From JALHOQ01 sp038144835 (GTDB taxonomy: Bacteria; Bdellovibrionota; Bdellovibrionia; Bdellovibrionales; UBA1609), in the NCBI GenBank assembly GCA_038144835.1, contig JAYQON010000016.1, positions 1 to 35,234 on the forward strand: a stretch of 35,234 nt of DNA, given 5' to 3'. Every line of letters begins with the position of its first letter. Within the stretch, counting starts at the first letter, position 1. Made by a program: the position numbers and the translations under genes. Shown one piece after another: positions 15,584 to 24,195 of this stretch. Under the pieces are notes generated by a model, which did not search any database, was not told the DNA's origin, and saw only the letters and a list, made by a program, of their open reading frames with translations.

Positions 15584-16453
15584 TTAATTTTCCGAGCGCC
15601 ATCGGGCACGAATGTGCCCACTTTCATCAAAAAGGTCAGCGAGTTCTACCTCCACTTTACGACTGTTTGGCGGCCTTTTTCCTCGATTTTCGATGGATTC
15701 AAATCCGATCAGTTTTAGGTCCTTTGTGCTTTTAAAAATCACATAGGTGCTTGTGCCGTTAACTTTGACCAATACAGGTTCAACTAAGTCCAGAATAGAA
15801 ACGACTGCATTGGACTTACCTGGTGCTAGACGCAACCATACAGGCTTACTAAACGGCTTGCGCGGAAGCTGGTACCAATCGCCTGTGCGGGCTAAGACTG
15901 TATGAAATGCCCCGGGTCGCTCTTCAAAGGGAAAAGGAATGTCTGGCAAAAATTTTGTCTCTTTTCCTTGCATGTCTATAAATAGAGATTCCACCTGGTC
16001 ATCATCGGCATCCTCATTATCACTCCAAAAATGCACGCGGAGTTGCAGGCGGCCCACTTTTATGGAGTTGATGTCCGGTTCGGAGTAAAGGTCGTGTTCA
16101 AAAATTAAAGGTCTTTGTTTGGCCGACCTGAGCTCACATTCGCGCTGGCGTTTCAATGCAGCCTCGGCGAGTTCGGCAGCTCGAAGAGTGACATCCCGAC
16201 CAGCGTTGCTCGCGGCGATTTCAGACGCTGCTAATTGCAGTTGCCAGGCCTCTGCATTTTCGCTGGCGCATGTGCTTTCTTTCATCGAGCTTGCGGCCTG
16301 ATGCTTGTTGTTCAAATCAATCGGCAGTAGTGAGATCCAGTGAGGAACTGCGAACGTCTCCATTTTGTTCTTGTTAGTACCGGCGACTGCAGAACTGACT
16401 TGCCAAAACAGGACTAGACCAAAAAGAAAAATGTGGAGCGGCTTCAAAGACAT
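15584..16453 (-). CDS. Secreted hypothetical protein, 289 aa
   Basis: ATG at 16453 is preceded by AGGTG and begins a signal peptide (MSLKPLHIFLFGLVLFW, ending SAVAG); the upstream in-frame ATG at 16564 is unsupported. Residues about 55-110 are Ala/Glu-rich and probably helical. The C-terminal half contains TVLARTGDWYQLP followed by PVWLRL, which resembles an SH3b-like fold (weak). No family recognised. It faces the suhB gene tail to tail (8 bp) and the flagellar operon head to head, separated by 245 bp. Confidence 0.75.
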   Translation of the reverse strand: MSLKPLHIFLFGLVLFWQVSSAVAGTNKNKMETFAVPHWISLLPIDLNNKHQAASSMKESTCASENAEAWQLQLAASEIAASNAGRDVTLRAAELAEAALKRQRECELRSAKQRPLIFEHDLYSEPDINSIKVGRLQLRVHFWSDNEDADDDQVESLFIDMQGKETKFLPDIPFPFEERPGAFHTVLARTGDWYQLPRKPFSKPVWLRLAPGKSNAVVSILDLVEPVLVKVNGTSTYVIFKSTKDLKLIGFESIENRGKRPPNSRKVEVELADLFDESGHIRARWRSEN

Positions 16454-16698
16454 TTTGCACCTGTTGGAGACGTCTACTTCTCCATGTTGTAGCGGACCTT
16501 CCGTCCTGTCAAAAATTCTCTTAAGGGCGTGCAGTTTTGTCGGTCTAGAGCCAACGTAAATCACTGATTTTTCATAAACCCCTGTTACAAAGGCTTGTCA
16601 AATCCACTCGTTTTTAAGCCAAAGTCCTGTTGGCATCACCATTGCTCTGGTTAGTTCGTGGGAGCACCCGTCCACATTGTTCGTGAGGAGGATTCACC
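16454..16698. other. Divergent promoter region before the flagellar operon
   Basis: No gene. It separates the minus-strand secreted protein from fliL. It contains the sigma-54 promoter match at 16631-16646 and a GAGGAGG ribosome binding site just before the GTG start of fliL. Confidence 0.7.
16631..16646 (+). promoter_or_regulatory. Sigma-54 (-24/-12) promoter of the fliL operon
   Basis: TGGCATCACCATTGCT matches the consensus TGGCACG-N4-TTGC(A/T) in 14 of 16 places counting the free ones, with the required GG-N10-GC spacing. Transcription would start near 16658, about 40 nt before fliL. Sigma-54 control of mid-level flagellar operons is well known. No bound activator site is identified. Confidence 0.7.
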
Positions 16699-17232
16699 GT
16701 GGCTGAACAAAATGCCGCAGCTCAAGAGGCTGCGCCAACTGCAGGATCTTCGTCGGGAGGAAAGCCGACGTTGTTTATTTTGTTGGCGGTGATCAACATG
16801 CTCGTAGTGGTCGGAGTTGGAGTGATGTTGTTTTTAGGTCAGAAGAAAAAAGAGGCAGAGCCAAGTCTTGATCATGTGGTCAACGGCGAGCTCGAGACAA
16901 AACACGCGGAAGAGCAGAGCAAGGAATTTATCGGCAAACTGGTCCCTCTTGAAACTTTTCTTGTCAATGTATCGGGAAGTCGCGGGCGCAAGTTGCTAAA
17001 AATTAATATGGAATTAGAAGTCAATAATTCAGAAGTGGCTGAAGAGGTTGAAAAAATTAAACCAAAAATTCGCGACTACATCATCATCATCGCTAGTAGC
17101 AAATCATTTAATGAGATTTCAACTAAAGAAGGCAAAGACATCTTGCGAGATGAAATCAAAAATCAGATCAATTTGTTTCTGACGAAGGGACAAATATCAA
17201 ACGTGTTCTTTACTGAATGGATTATGAACTAG
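16699..17232 (+). CDS. fliL: Flagellar basal-body protein FliL
   Basis: FliL surrounds the stator at the inner membrane and supports torque or stator stability. The GTG start is set by GAGGAGG about 7 nt upstream. A short Ala-rich cytoplasmic part is followed by one membrane segment (about 24-46, LFILLAVINMLVVVGVGVML). The periplasmic stomatin-like domain has PLETFLVNVS, RKLLKINMELEV, IKPKIRDYIIIIASSKSFNEI and a final FTEWIMN. Length 177 is normal. It is the first gene of the flagellar unit, 12 bp before fliM, just downstream of the sigma-54 site. Confidence 0.95.
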   Translation: MAEQNAAAQEAAPTAGSSSGGKPTLFILLAVINMLVVVGVGVMLFLGQKKKEAEPSLDHVVNGELETKHAEEQSKEFIGKLVPLETFLVNVSGSRGRKLLKINMELEVNNSEVAEEVEKIKPKIRDYIIIIASSKSFNEISTKEGKDILRDEIKNQINLFLTKGQISNVFFTEWIMN

Positions 17233-17244
17233 GGCGGAGTTGCA

Positions 17245-18237
17245 ATGAGTCAGGTTCTGTCACAATCCGAAGTCGATGCCCTTCTTGCCGCAGTCTCAGA
17301 AGGGGAAGTTGGTGCTGAGGGTGGAGCTCAAGGAGATGCAGGCAAAGTCGAGGAACGTCAGTTCGTTGTTTATGACCTGACATCTCAGGATCGGATCATT
17401 CGCGGCCGGTTACCGCAGCTGGATGTCATTTACGAAAAATTTATGCGATCGTTTCGAGTGTCATTATCGAGTGCCTTACGAAAGATTGCGACTCTCAATC
17501 ACGCGTCGACTGACTTTCTCAAATTTGGAGAATTCATCAACACCCTACCGATGCCAACGTGTATGAGTGTGCTGCGGTTCAATGCTTTGCGCGGTTCGGC
17601 CCTCTTGGTGCTGGAGAGCAAGCTTGCTTATGCCCTAGTTGACAATTTTTTTGGTGGAGCTGATCGACCCTACACAAAAATTGAAGGTAAGGATTTTACG
17701 CCCATTGAACTTTCCATAGTGCGTAAAGTCGTTGATTTGGCGCTCGATGATCTAGAAAACGCATGGGCTTCGGTAGAAAAAATTGATGCGAGCTTTGTCC
17801 GAACGGAAATCAATCCGCAATTTGTTGGGATTGTTCCTCCGACTGATATTGTGATCGCTTCAACCTTCGACGTTGAACTCGAAAACGCAAATGGAACGAT
17901 CACGTTGGTAATACCATATGCGACCATTGAGCCAATAAAACAAAAATTGTCTACTGGATTTCAGGTTGAATCTGATCAAACAGACAAAAAAATGTGGACG
18001 GCGATCATTCGTTCTCAACTCATAGATACGAGCGTCAATTTAAATGTGAACCTTGGGCATTCAGAAATCACCCTTGACGATCTGATGGGGCTCAAGGTTG
18101 GCGACGTTATATCCCTCGACCAAGATACAACGGGGGAGTTTGATGTTTTGGTGGAAGGTGTTCCCAAATTTAAAGCTTATTATGGAATTCATCATGGATC
18201 AGTGGCTGTACAAGTCACTCGGCCCATAGAGAAGTGA
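17245..18237 (+). CDS. fliM: Flagellar motor switch protein FliM
   Basis: Middle layer of the C ring; it binds CheY-P and controls rotation direction. The N-terminus LSQSEVDALL (residues 5-14) matches the CheY-P binding motif. The central CheC-like domain (about 40-230) includes FMRSFRVSLSSALRK. The C-terminal SpoA/FliN-like domain (about 250-325) pairs with FliN. The short linker between motif and CheC domain is Gly/Glu-rich. Length 330 is typical. It lies 9 bp before fliN. Confidence 0.97.
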   Translation: MSQVLSQSEVDALLAAVSEGEVGAEGGAQGDAGKVEERQFVVYDLTSQDRIIRGRLPQLDVIYEKFMRSFRVSLSSALRKIATLNHASTDFLKFGEFINTLPMPTCMSVLRFNALRGSALLVLESKLAYALVDNFFGGADRPYTKIEGKDFTPIELSIVRKVVDLALDDLENAWASVEKIDASFVRTEINPQFVGIVPPTDIVIASTFDVELENANGTITLVIPYATIEPIKQKLSTGFQVESDQTDKKMWTAIIRSQLIDTSVNLNVNLGHSEITLDDLMGLKVGDVISLDQDTTGEFDVLVEGVPKFKAYYGIHHGSVAVQVTRPIEK

Positions 18238-18246
18238 GGACGGTTT

Positions 18247-18606
18247 ATGGCTGACGATAAAACCAATTTGGCTGCAGTTCAGACTGAAGGTGAGCCGCCT
18301 GAGGCTGAAAAGTCAGACAAAATGGCCGGCATTCCAGACACCAGTCATCGCAATCTATCGTTGATTCTGGATATTCCCCTCAGAGTCGCGGTGGAGCTTG
18401 GTCGAACCAAAATGGTTGTCAATGATTTGCTAAACCTTGGACAAGGAAGCGTCATTGAGCTCAACAAGTTGGCCGGCGAACCCATGGAGGTTTTGGTCAA
18501 CGATAAGTTGGTGGCGCGAGGCGAAGCGGTGGTGGTTAATGAAAAGTTTGGCGTACGTTTGACAGATATAATTTCCCCGATGGAACGGGTAGAGCAGTTA
18601 AAATAG
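18247..18606 (+). CDS. fliN: Flagellar motor switch protein FliN
   Basis: C-ring base protein of 119 residues that also docks export cargo. Residues 1-35 are a charged, probably disordered extension. From about residue 37 the SpoA domain shows LSLILDIPLRVAVELGRTKM, LLNLGQGSVIELNKLAGEP and VVVNEKFGVRLTDIISP. This is the standard FliN core. It follows fliM by 9 bp. Confidence 0.97.
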   Translation: MADDKTNLAAVQTEGEPPEAEKSDKMAGIPDTSHRNLSLILDIPLRVAVELGRTKMVVNDLLNLGQGSVIELNKLAGEPMEVLVNDKLVARGEAVVVNEKFGVRLTDIISPMERVEQLK

Positions 18607-18635
18607 TAACTGACTTCTTAAGGAAGAGAGTAGGT

Positions 18636-19193
18636 ATGAGAACCACATTAGTGATTCTTGCGGCAGCTTTTTGCCTAACAGCCAAGGCCGAATCGGACGA
18701 AGCGATTGTTGCAGCGGCTGAAAAATTAGTATCAGAGGCTGCCGTTCAGGGCGGGGCTTCTGAGGCGAATGTTGCTAAGTCTGATCTTAAAGAATCTGAA
18801 ATACCCGTAATCTTAAGTTCTCCTAAAAAAGAAAAAAATGAATCCAATTTTGGGCTAAGACTTGTCGTTAGCCTTTTGCTCCTGGTGGTGACAGGTGGGG
18901 CTTTGTATTTTGCGAGTCGTCGGTGGACGTGGCAAAAAGAAAAGGGTGGCAAACAAACCCGAATAGAGATCATCCATCAAATGCATCTTGGCCCTCGTAA
19001 GTCGCTTGCGTTACTGCGAGTTTCTGGCGAGGTCATGCTTGTCGGCATAACGGATCACAACATAAACATGATCAAAAGCCTCAGTCTAATTGATGATGAA
19101 TTGGACAATATCGCAAAAAGAGATTTTCACGGTTTTTTAGATGAAGAATTCGAAATGGGAGATGTGCGCTCGGTTTTAGGCCAGCGCACTTAA
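18636..19193 (+). CDS. fliO: Flagellar export assembly factor FliO
   Basis: FliO helps assemble the FliP pore. A probable signal peptide (MRTTLVILAAAFCLTAKA) is followed by a periplasmic Glu/Ala/Ser-rich stretch, a membrane segment (about 70-88, LRLVVSLLLLVVTGGALYF) and a cytoplasmic domain with IEIIHQMHLGPRKSLALLRVSGEVMLVGIT, the typical FliO signature. Length 185 is long but within the known range. The position between fliN and fliP supports the call. A GGAAGAGAG ribosome binding site lies before ATG. Confidence 0.92.
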   Translation: MRTTLVILAAAFCLTAKAESDEAIVAAAEKLVSEAAVQGGASEANVAKSDLKESEIPVILSSPKKEKNESNFGLRLVVSLLLLVVTGGALYFASRRWTWQKEKGGKQTRIEIIHQMHLGPRKSLALLRVSGEVMLVGITDHNINMIKSLSLIDDELDNIAKRDFHGFLDEEFEMGDVRSVLGQRT

Positions 19194-19202
19194 GTAACCA
19201 GC

Positions 19203-19952
19203 ATGAACAGAATTTTGCGATTGCTTTTACTTTTTATCGGAGTGCTGGTGCTTAGCCAGAAGGTTCAAGCGCAGGTAACATTGCCTTCTGTCAATCTCGG
19301 TTTCAAATCAACAAGCAATCCGCAAGAAATCGTCGGCACTATCAAAATTTTGATGATGCTCACGGTTTTGACTCTCGCCCCTGCGATTTTAATTATGATG
19401 ACCGCTTTCACGCGGATTATAATTGTACTTTCCTTTGTTCGGCAGGCGCTGGGCACACAAAATATGCCGCCCAATCAGTTGCTTGTTGGTTTGGCGCTTT
19501 TTTTAACGTTTTTTGTGATGTCGCCCTTTTTAAATAGAGTCAATCAAGAAGCTCTTCAGCCCTTTTTGAATAATCAGATTTCGCAGGATGAAGCCATAGA
19601 AAAGGCCGTAGGTCCAATTCGAATCTTCATGTTCAATCAGACCCGCGCTCAAGACCTCGAACTTTTTGTACGGCTAGCGAAAATTGAAAGCCCAAAGACT
19701 CGAGCCGATGTTCCAACAATGGTTCTCATTCCTGCGTTCGTGCTGTCTGAATTGAAGACCGCTTTTCAAATCGGTTTTATCATCTATCTTCCGTTCTTAG
19801 TGATCGACATGGTTGCCGCAAGCGTGCTCATGGCTATGGGAATGATGATGCTACCTCCCGTAGTTATCTCGCTCCCGTTCAAAATTATGATTTTTGTGAT
19901 GGTCGATGGTTGGACTTTGTTGGTTGGTTCTTTAGTTAAGAGCTTTGGGTGA
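19203..19952 (+). CDS. fliP: Flagellar export gate protein FliP
   Basis: Core of the export gate in the inner membrane (five FliP with FliQ and FliR). A cleavable signal peptide (ending VQAQ) is followed by membrane segments, including VGTIKILMMLTVLTLAPAIL, then MTAFTRIIIVLSFVRQALGTQNMPPNQLLVGLALFLTFF. The family signatures PAFVLSELKTAFQIGF and MGMMMLPPVVISLPFKI are intact. Length 249 is normal. It overlaps no gene but ends 7 bp before fliQ. Confidence 0.97.
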   Translation: MNRILRLLLLFIGVLVLSQKVQAQVTLPSVNLGFKSTSNPQEIVGTIKILMMLTVLTLAPAILIMMTAFTRIIIVLSFVRQALGTQNMPPNQLLVGLALFLTFFVMSPFLNRVNQEALQPFLNNQISQDEAIEKAVGPIRIFMFNQTRAQDLELFVRLAKIESPKTRADVPTMVLIPAFVLSELKTAFQIGFIIYLPFLVIDMVAASVLMAMGMMMLPPVVISLPFKIMIFVMVDGWTLLVGSLVKSFG

Positions 19953-19959
19953 GGGTGGT

Positions 19960-20235
19960 ATGTCAGAGGAACTGATATTAAAGCTTGGTCAAGACACTCT
20001 CAAAACCACAGCCATGCTCTCTGGTCCTTTGCTTTTGGCGGCCCTAGTTGTGGGTCTTTTAGTTTCGGTATTTCAGGCGATTACCCAAATCAACGAAGCG
20101 ACCTTAACTTTTATTCCCAAGATGATTGTGGTCGGAATCGTGCTCATTCTCGCAGCTCCCTGGATGATGGATATCATGAATCAGTTTACGATAACTCTTT
20201 TTGAAAACCTCGGCGACATGGTGAGGATCCGATGA
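19960..20235 (+). CDS. fliQ: Flagellar export gate protein FliQ
   Basis: A 91-residue protein with two membrane helices (about 15-39 and 52-75) and the conserved FQAITQINEATLTFIPKM loop, which encircles the FliP/FliR pore. ATG at 19960 is chosen over the upstream TTG because GAGGGTGGT is directly upstream and the family begins MSEELI-like. Its stop codon overlaps the fliR start by 4 nt. Confidence 0.96.
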   Translation: MSEELILKLGQDTLKTTAMLSGPLLLAALVVGLLVSVFQAITQINEATLTFIPKMIVVGIVLILAAPWMMDIMNQFTITLFENLGDMVRIR

Positions 20236-21011
20236 CGGAGGTTTATCGCTTTTCTGAAAGCGAGTTGCTTTTTTTCTTTTTAGTGCTTATGCGCACATCG
20301 GCGTTAGTGGTGTCTTGGCCAGTTTTTGGTGTGGAAAATGTGAGTGCTTCGGTTAAGGTCCTTTTTGGACTGGTTTTGGCCATGACGCTTTTTCCAGTGC
20401 TAAATTGGTCTTCGTTTCAATACGAATCACTTAATCAAAATCTGATTGGACTTACGCTGCGTGAGGTTGGAATAGGACTGACCCTCGGGTACCTGGCGAG
20501 ATTCTTTTTTTTCGCCTTTCGGGTCGCTGGCGAAATGATGAGTCAGGCTATGGGTTTAACTTCGGCGTCGGTTTTTAATCCCGCCTTGGGAGGGCAAGTG
20601 ACGGCTACTGAGCATCTGTATGTAGCTCTCGCAACCCTGTTTTATTTGGGAGTCAACGGTCACCATATACTTCTTACTGGTTTATCTAAAACTTTCGAGT
20701 GGGCCCCGGTGGCTCAAATGTCTTTTAATGTTTCGCAGTTTACCGGTGTGGGTCACATGGTTCAGGAGATCGTAGAATTGGGCTTGCGCTTTTCAGCACC
20801 TGTGGTGATCAGCATTCTTACTGTCAACCTGGTTCTTGGAGTGGTGGGTAAAACGGTCCCACAGATCAACGTTTTGATCACCAGCTTTCCAATCAATATT
20901 TTAGCTGGCTTTGCACTAATGATCATTACAATGCCCCTACTTTTAGAGCAAATGGGGGAATTTTTGCAGCTCAGTACAACGCATGTTTTTAATTTTATAA
21001 AGGCATTTTAG
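20232..21011 (+). CDS. fliR: Flagellar export gate protein FliR
   Basis: Sixth subunit of the FliPQR gate, 259 residues with about six membrane segments. It has MRTSALVVSWPVFG, LREVGIGLTLGYLARFFFFAF, GEMMSQAMGLTSASVFNPALGGQ, and PQINVLITSFPINILAGF near the end, all typical. ATG overlaps the end of fliQ (ATGA), implying coupling. flhB follows after 16 bp. Confidence 0.96.
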   Translation: MTEVYRFSESELLFFFLVLMRTSALVVSWPVFGVENVSASVKVLFGLVLAMTLFPVLNWSSFQYESLNQNLIGLTLREVGIGLTLGYLARFFFFAFRVAGEMMSQAMGLTSASVFNPALGGQVTATEHLYVALATLFYLGVNGHHILLTGLSKTFEWAPVAQMSFNVSQFTGVGHMVQEIVELGLRFSAPVVISILTVNLVLGVVGKTVPQINVLITSFPINILAGFALMIITMPLLLEQMGEFLQLSTTHVFNFIKAF

Positions 21012-21027
21012 GAGAAGGTGACGTCAG

Positions 21028-22098
21028 GTGGCTCAGGAATCTGAAAACGGTGAACGGACGGAAGAGGCGACGCAGCAGCGGCGTGATGACTTCCGCAAGC
21101 GTGGACAAGTCGCGCAAACGCGAGAATTGTCTAGCGTGCTATTGCTGTTTTCAGCTGTTTTGATGATCTGGATGATGGGTAGTTACTTCTATCGTCAGAT
21201 CTATGAGATCTTCATGATGACTTTTGCAAATACGCTGGCCGAGAGCGCTCGGTCTGAAAAAATGCTTGCGATGGCGAATTTGGCCTACATTAAAATCGCA
21301 ATTTTAATACTTCCAGCTTTAGTAGTTTTTTTGTTTGTTGGTCTGATTTCATCGCTTGTTCAGGTTGGGGTTATCTACAACGAAGAGGCTCTACAGTGGC
21401 GCTGGGAGAGACTCAATCCTGTTGATGGATTTAAGCGCGTTTTTAGTATTAAGGCCTTGGTTGAAGGCTTTAAAGCATGCCTTAAGGTGGCTTTGATACT
21501 GGGCATTTCATACCTATTGCTAAAAAAGCAGATTGATATGCTTCCAAAAATGATGAGCTTTTCAATGGTTCAGACCATGCAGTTTTTAGGTGAAATTTTA
21601 ATTCGTTTGTTCTCTGGAGTCGGCTTTTTCATGTTGGCACTGGCGGGTTTAGATTATTTTTATCAGCGCTGGAGTTTAGAGCGCGAGATGCGAATGACTA
21701 AACAAGAGGTGAAAGAGGAAGTCAAATCGCGAGAAGGTGACCCCTTAATTCGTTCTCGAATAAAGCGCATGCAGCGCGATTTGGCGACTCGTAGAATGAT
21801 GGAGGATGTTCCGAAGGCGGATGTCATAGTCACCAACCCCACTCATATTGCCGTGGCATTAAAATACGACGAAACCATGGTGGCACCTCAAGTTGTGGCC
21901 AAAGGTGCCGAGCTGATCGCGGCCAAAATTCGTGAGCTGGCGCGAGAAAATAATATCCCTATTGTGGAAAATAAGCCCTTGGCCAGAACAATGTTTAAGA
22001 CTCTAAAAATAGGACAGGCTATTCCTCGCGAGCTCTACACGGCAGTGGCTGAAGTTCTGACTTATGTTTACCGTTTGCGCAGGAAGGCGGTGAGATAA
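21028..22098 (+). CDS. flhB: Flagellar export switch protein FlhB
   Basis: FlhB changes export specificity from rod/hook to filament after self-cleavage. It starts at GTG with GGAGAAGGTG upstream. ERTEEATQQRRDDFRKRGQVAQTRE is the standard N-terminus. Four membrane segments follow to about residue 210. The autocleavage motif NPTH is at 270-273, followed by IAVALKYDE. Length 356 is normal. The stop codon directly abuts the flhA start. Confidence 0.97.
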   Translation: MAQESENGERTEEATQQRRDDFRKRGQVAQTRELSSVLLLFSAVLMIWMMGSYFYRQIYEIFMMTFANTLAESARSEKMLAMANLAYIKIAILILPALVVFLFVGLISSLVQVGVIYNEEALQWRWERLNPVDGFKRVFSIKALVEGFKACLKVALILGISYLLLKKQIDMLPKMMSFSMVQTMQFLGEILIRLFSGVGFFMLALAGLDYFYQRWSLEREMRMTKQEVKEEVKSREGDPLIRSRIKRMQRDLATRRMMEDVPKADVIVTNPTHIAVALKYDETMVAPQVVAKGAELIAAKIRELARENNIPIVENKPLARTMFKTLKIGQAIPRELYTAVAEVLTYVYRLRRKAVR

Positions 22099-24195
22099 AT
22101 GGAACAGATTTTCCAATTTCTTAAGGGCTTTGAGCGTTTTGCCAAAAATGTAGACTTGCTGATCGCTGTTGCTCTAGTGGCTATTTTGGCGGTGATGATT
22201 ATCCCTCTGCCGGCGATGATGCTCGATATCGCGCTGACCGTTTCCTTAACTCTTTCCTTACTTGTTCTGTTGGTCTCGATCTACACGGATCGAGCTCTCG
22301 ATTTCAGTATTTTCCCCAGCTTGCTTCTTTTGACGACTTTATTCCGCTTAGCGCTGAACGTGGCCACGACACGATTAATCTTAACTAATGGGCACCAGGG
22401 CGAGGCTGCCGTCGGACAAGTGATCAAGGCCTTTGGTCACTTTGTGATCGGAGATTCATATGTAATTGGTTTGGTTGTGTTTGTCATTCTTGTGGTGATC
22501 AACTTTATTGTCATCACCAAAGGTTCGGGACGAGTGGCCGAAGTAGCAGCGCGCTTCACCTTGGATGCGATGCCGGGAAAGCAAATGTCGATTGATGCTG
22601 ACTTGAATGCCGGATTGATCACAGAGACTGAAGCGCGTCAGCGGCGCAGAGACATCGAAAAGGAAGCTGATTTTTACGGTTCCATGGATGGTGCTAGCAA
22701 ATTTGTTCGTGGAGACGCCATCGCGGGCATCATTATCACTTTGGTCAATATTGTGGGTGGCTTGTTGATCGGAGTCTTTCAACGCAACCTGGATTTGGCA
22801 GCGGCAGCCAAGGCCTACACGATGTTGACCATTGGTGATGGTCTGGTTACCCAGATTCCTGCACTGATCATTTCTACTGCCGCAGGTATTGTAGTTACTC
22901 GAAACACATCTTCGTCGAATCTTGGGGCAGAAATGGCAGGCCAGTTATTTCTTAAACCGAGAGCTGTGGCGATTGTGTCCGTCATAGTCGGATTATTCGG
23001 TCTTGTCCCAGGGCTTCCGACATTTCCCTTCTTTTTGGTGGCAATTTTTCTCGCGGGCACAGCTTGGCTGATTGGTCGCTTTCAAGAGGAAAAGAGTGCA
23101 CGTGAAAAGGCGGCAAGCGATGAAACAGCAAAAAAGCCTCAGAAAGAAAACATCGAATCGATGCTGCCTCTGGATCTGGTTGAACTGGAGGTTGGTTATG
23201 GATTGATCAATATTGTTGAGTCCGAGCAATCGGGCGATCTCCTTGAACGTATTGTGTCCATTCGCAAACAGTTTGCCCTTGATATGGGTATTGTCATTCC
23301 TTCTGTACATATTCGCGACAACCTACAACTTCAGCCAGGTGAGTATCGTGTTTTGATCAAGGGTAATAAGGTCGGTGGTGGTGTTTTGAGGCCAGAGAGC
23401 CTTTTGGCGATGGATCCGGGTAATGTATTAAATCGAGTGCCAGGAGTTCCCACAAAAGAGCCGGCATTTGGCCTGGATGCGCTTTGGATTTCAAAAGCGC
23501 AAAAGGAAGAGGCTGAAATTGCTGGCTATACCGTAGTTGATTTGCCCACGGTTATGGCCACCCATCTCACCGAGATTATCCGAACTCATGCTCATGAGTT
23601 ATTTGGTCGGCAGGAAGCGGATTCACTTATTGAAAACTTCAAAAAAAGCTATCCAAAAGTGGTTTCCGAACTTATTCCCGATGTGCTCTCACTGGGTGTG
23701 GTTGTGAAGGTTCTCCAGAATTTGCTCAAGGAGCAGGTATCGATTCGTGATCTCCTTACGATCTTTGAAACACTTGCTGATGAAGGTGCTAAGGTAAAGG
23801 ATCCGGAGGTGCTTACTGAATCGGTTCGCAAGTCGCTTTCTCGGTCGATCACTCAAAAGTATCTGAACGACCAAGGCGAAATCCCCGTAATGACGTTGGC
23901 GCCGAGAGTAGAGGAGTTGGTTTCCAATTCTTTACTTCAGACTGAAGCGGGCGTGCAGTTGGTGATGGATCCTCGACAAGCCCAAGATATTTTAAACCAG
24001 ATTTCCAAGACAATTGAGCTTCACCCTGAAATTGCCGGACAGCCGATTCTTTTGACGAGTGGGACATCGCGCCGGCACCTGTTTAAGTTAACAAGTCGGT
24101 TCTTGCCTCAGGTGGTTGTGCTTTCACATAACGAAATTTCTTCCGATGCGCGAGTTCAAGCTGTCGGTTTAGTGGAGATGAGTCATGCAGGTTAA
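22099..24195 (+). CDS. flhA: Flagellar export apparatus protein FlhA
   Basis: Large gate protein that forms a nonameric ring and couples proton flow to export. The first about 330 residues hold eight membrane segments and the conserved FHIPEP region (ATTRLILTNGHQGEAAVGQVIKAFG; VKGSGRVAEVAARFTLDAMPGKQMSIDADL-like stretch, FYGSMDGASKFVRGDAIAG). The cytoplasmic domain runs from about 350 to 698 and binds chaperone-cargo complexes. Length 698 is normal. The end overlaps flhF by 11 nt. Confidence 0.97.
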   Translation: MEQIFQFLKGFERFAKNVDLLIAVALVAILAVMIIPLPAMMLDIALTVSLTLSLLVLLVSIYTDRALDFSIFPSLLLLTTLFRLALNVATTRLILTNGHQGEAAVGQVIKAFGHFVIGDSYVIGLVVFVILVVINFIVITKGSGRVAEVAARFTLDAMPGKQMSIDADLNAGLITETEARQRRRDIEKEADFYGSMDGASKFVRGDAIAGIIITLVNIVGGLLIGVFQRNLDLAAAAKAYTMLTIGDGLVTQIPALIISTAAGIVVTRNTSSSNLGAEMAGQLFLKPRAVAIVSVIVGLFGLVPGLPTFPFFLVAIFLAGTAWLIGRFQEEKSAREKAASDETAKKPQKENIESMLPLDLVELEVGYGLINIVESEQSGDLLERIVSIRKQFALDMGIVIPSVHIRDNLQLQPGEYRVLIKGNKVGGGVLRPESLLAMDPGNVLNRVPGVPTKEPAFGLDALWISKAQKEEAEIAGYTVVDLPTVMATHLTEIIRTHAHELFGRQEADSLIENFKKSYPKVVSELIPDVLSLGVVVKVLQNLLKEQVSIRDLLTIFETLADEGAKVKDPEVLTESVRKSLSRSITQKYLNDQGEIPVMTLAPRVEELVSNSLLQTEAGVQLVMDPRQAQDILNQISKTIELHPEIAGQPILLTSGTSRRHLFKLTSRFLPQVVVLSHNEISSDARVQAVGLVEMSHAG

